Below, piece after piece: positions 63,887 through 64,000 of a stretch of DNA of 64,000 nucleotides (position 1 is the first letter of the stretch; every line of letters starts with the position of its first letter). The DNA comes from Sphingomonas sp. Root241 (GTDB lineage: Bacteria > Pseudomonadota > Alphaproteobacteria > Sphingomonadales > Sphingomonadaceae). The position numbers and the translations under genes are program-made. The stretch is from assembly GCF_001428865.1 (NCBI RefSeq), contig NZ_LMIV01000002.1, positions 380,903-444,902 of the forward strand, given 5' to 3'. The notes under the pieces are model-generated. The model saw only the letters and a list, made by a program, of their open reading frames with translations. It searched no databases and had not been told where the DNA came from.

Positions 63887-63972
63887 CCGTTCGCCCTGAG
63901 CTTGTCGAAGGGCGGTCCTTCTTCTACCGCCCCTGCAACAGAACCGTGCTTCGACAAGCTCAGCACGAACGG
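63887..63972. repeat. Long inverted repeat (REP-like) after the epimerase gene
   Basis: A left arm at 63887-63913 (CCGTTCG..CTGAGCTTGTCGAAG) and right arm at 63946-63972 are nearly complementary over 27 bases, with a loop of 32 bases. This is a repeat type frequent in sphingomonad intergenic DNA and may act as a terminator. Confidence 0.65.
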
Positions 63973-64000
63973 ACAAATATTGCATGCCTTCCGACCACAT

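Noticed and set aside
62411..64000. Long minus-strand frame through the epimerase and SDR genes
   Set aside because: Shadow of two well-supported genes and of a palindromic repeat.
1..64000. CRISPR array, prophage or insertion sequence
   Set aside because: No regularly spaced repeats, integrase, transposase or phage genes were found; the repeats present are short palindromic elements.

Overview
The window looks like chromosomal DNA of a Sphingomonas-like alphaproteobacterium. The evidence is high GC in coding DNA, two large TonB-dependent receptors, a DUF6456 protein, a DUF2339 giant membrane protein, an OMPLA-type phospholipase, a rpmI-rplT ... pheS-pheT neighbourhood and many short palindromic REP/MITE-like repeats between genes. 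I saw no rRNA, tRNA, prophage, transposase or CRISPR array. This is a reading by eye; no database search was run, so family names rest on recognised motifs and architecture.

Region by region. (1) 1-7.75 kb is a glycan-use island: a cut-off esterase, a GH2 enzyme, a GH43 enzyme, a zinc sugar/alcohol dehydrogenase, an IclR regulator and a GH29 alpha-L-fucosidase. Two TAGCGCTA-core LacI-type operators lie in the first intergenic region, and a 25-nt motif is repeated in the same orientation in front of the dehydrogenase and the fucosidase. (2) 8-14.3 kb carries a small secreted protein, an XRE regulator divergent from a DUF6456 gene, DUF2339, a GST, an atypical DapF-like epimerase and a decayed DUF4861 gene. 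(3) 14.5-28.3 kb holds a second GH2 enzyme, a HEXXH metalloprotease divergent from an AsnC/Lrp regulator, a TonB receptor with an M20 amidohydrolase (a peptide or amide uptake locus), and a second TonB receptor facing away from the next operon. (4) 28.8-33.6 kb is the most interesting unit: DUF1080 (3-keto-glycoside hydrolase family) - Tat-type Gfo/Idh/MocA oxidoreductase - ApbE flavin transferase - second Tat-type Gfo/Idh/MocA oxidoreductase.

(5) 33.7-40.4 kb is a membrane-protein gene and a tightly overlapping DUF4129-DUF4350-MoxR-DUF58-SpoIIM-RDD operon. (6) 40.6-45.8 kb has a TlpA-like lipoprotein divergent from argH, then a small lipoprotein, lysA, a degenerate siroheme-synthase-like gene and a CorA/ZntB transporter in overlapping order. 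(7) 46-56.2 kb is a mixed housekeeping and stress stretch: a receiver protein, flavin reductase, PEBP-like protein, stress SDR with an EcfG-like promoter, two tiny membrane-peptide genes, a diguanylate cyclase, peroxiredoxin, phospholipase A, hisN, a VOC protein and AsmA. (8) 56.3-63.9 kb has rpmI-rplT, a terminator, a LysE exporter, a methyltransferase, pheS-pheT, an SDR and an aldose-1-epimerase-like gene.

Themes. Polysaccharide use dominates the first half: hydrolases, receptors, a probable oxidative 3-keto-glycoside route and several regulatory sites. Intergenic DNA is shaped by at least two clear multi-copy repeat families, plus two other palindromic repeat blocks. An 18-nt word shared by two convergent intergenic regions, each time inside a possible stem-loop with a different stem sequence, is the best candidate for an unrecognised RNA or DNA element.
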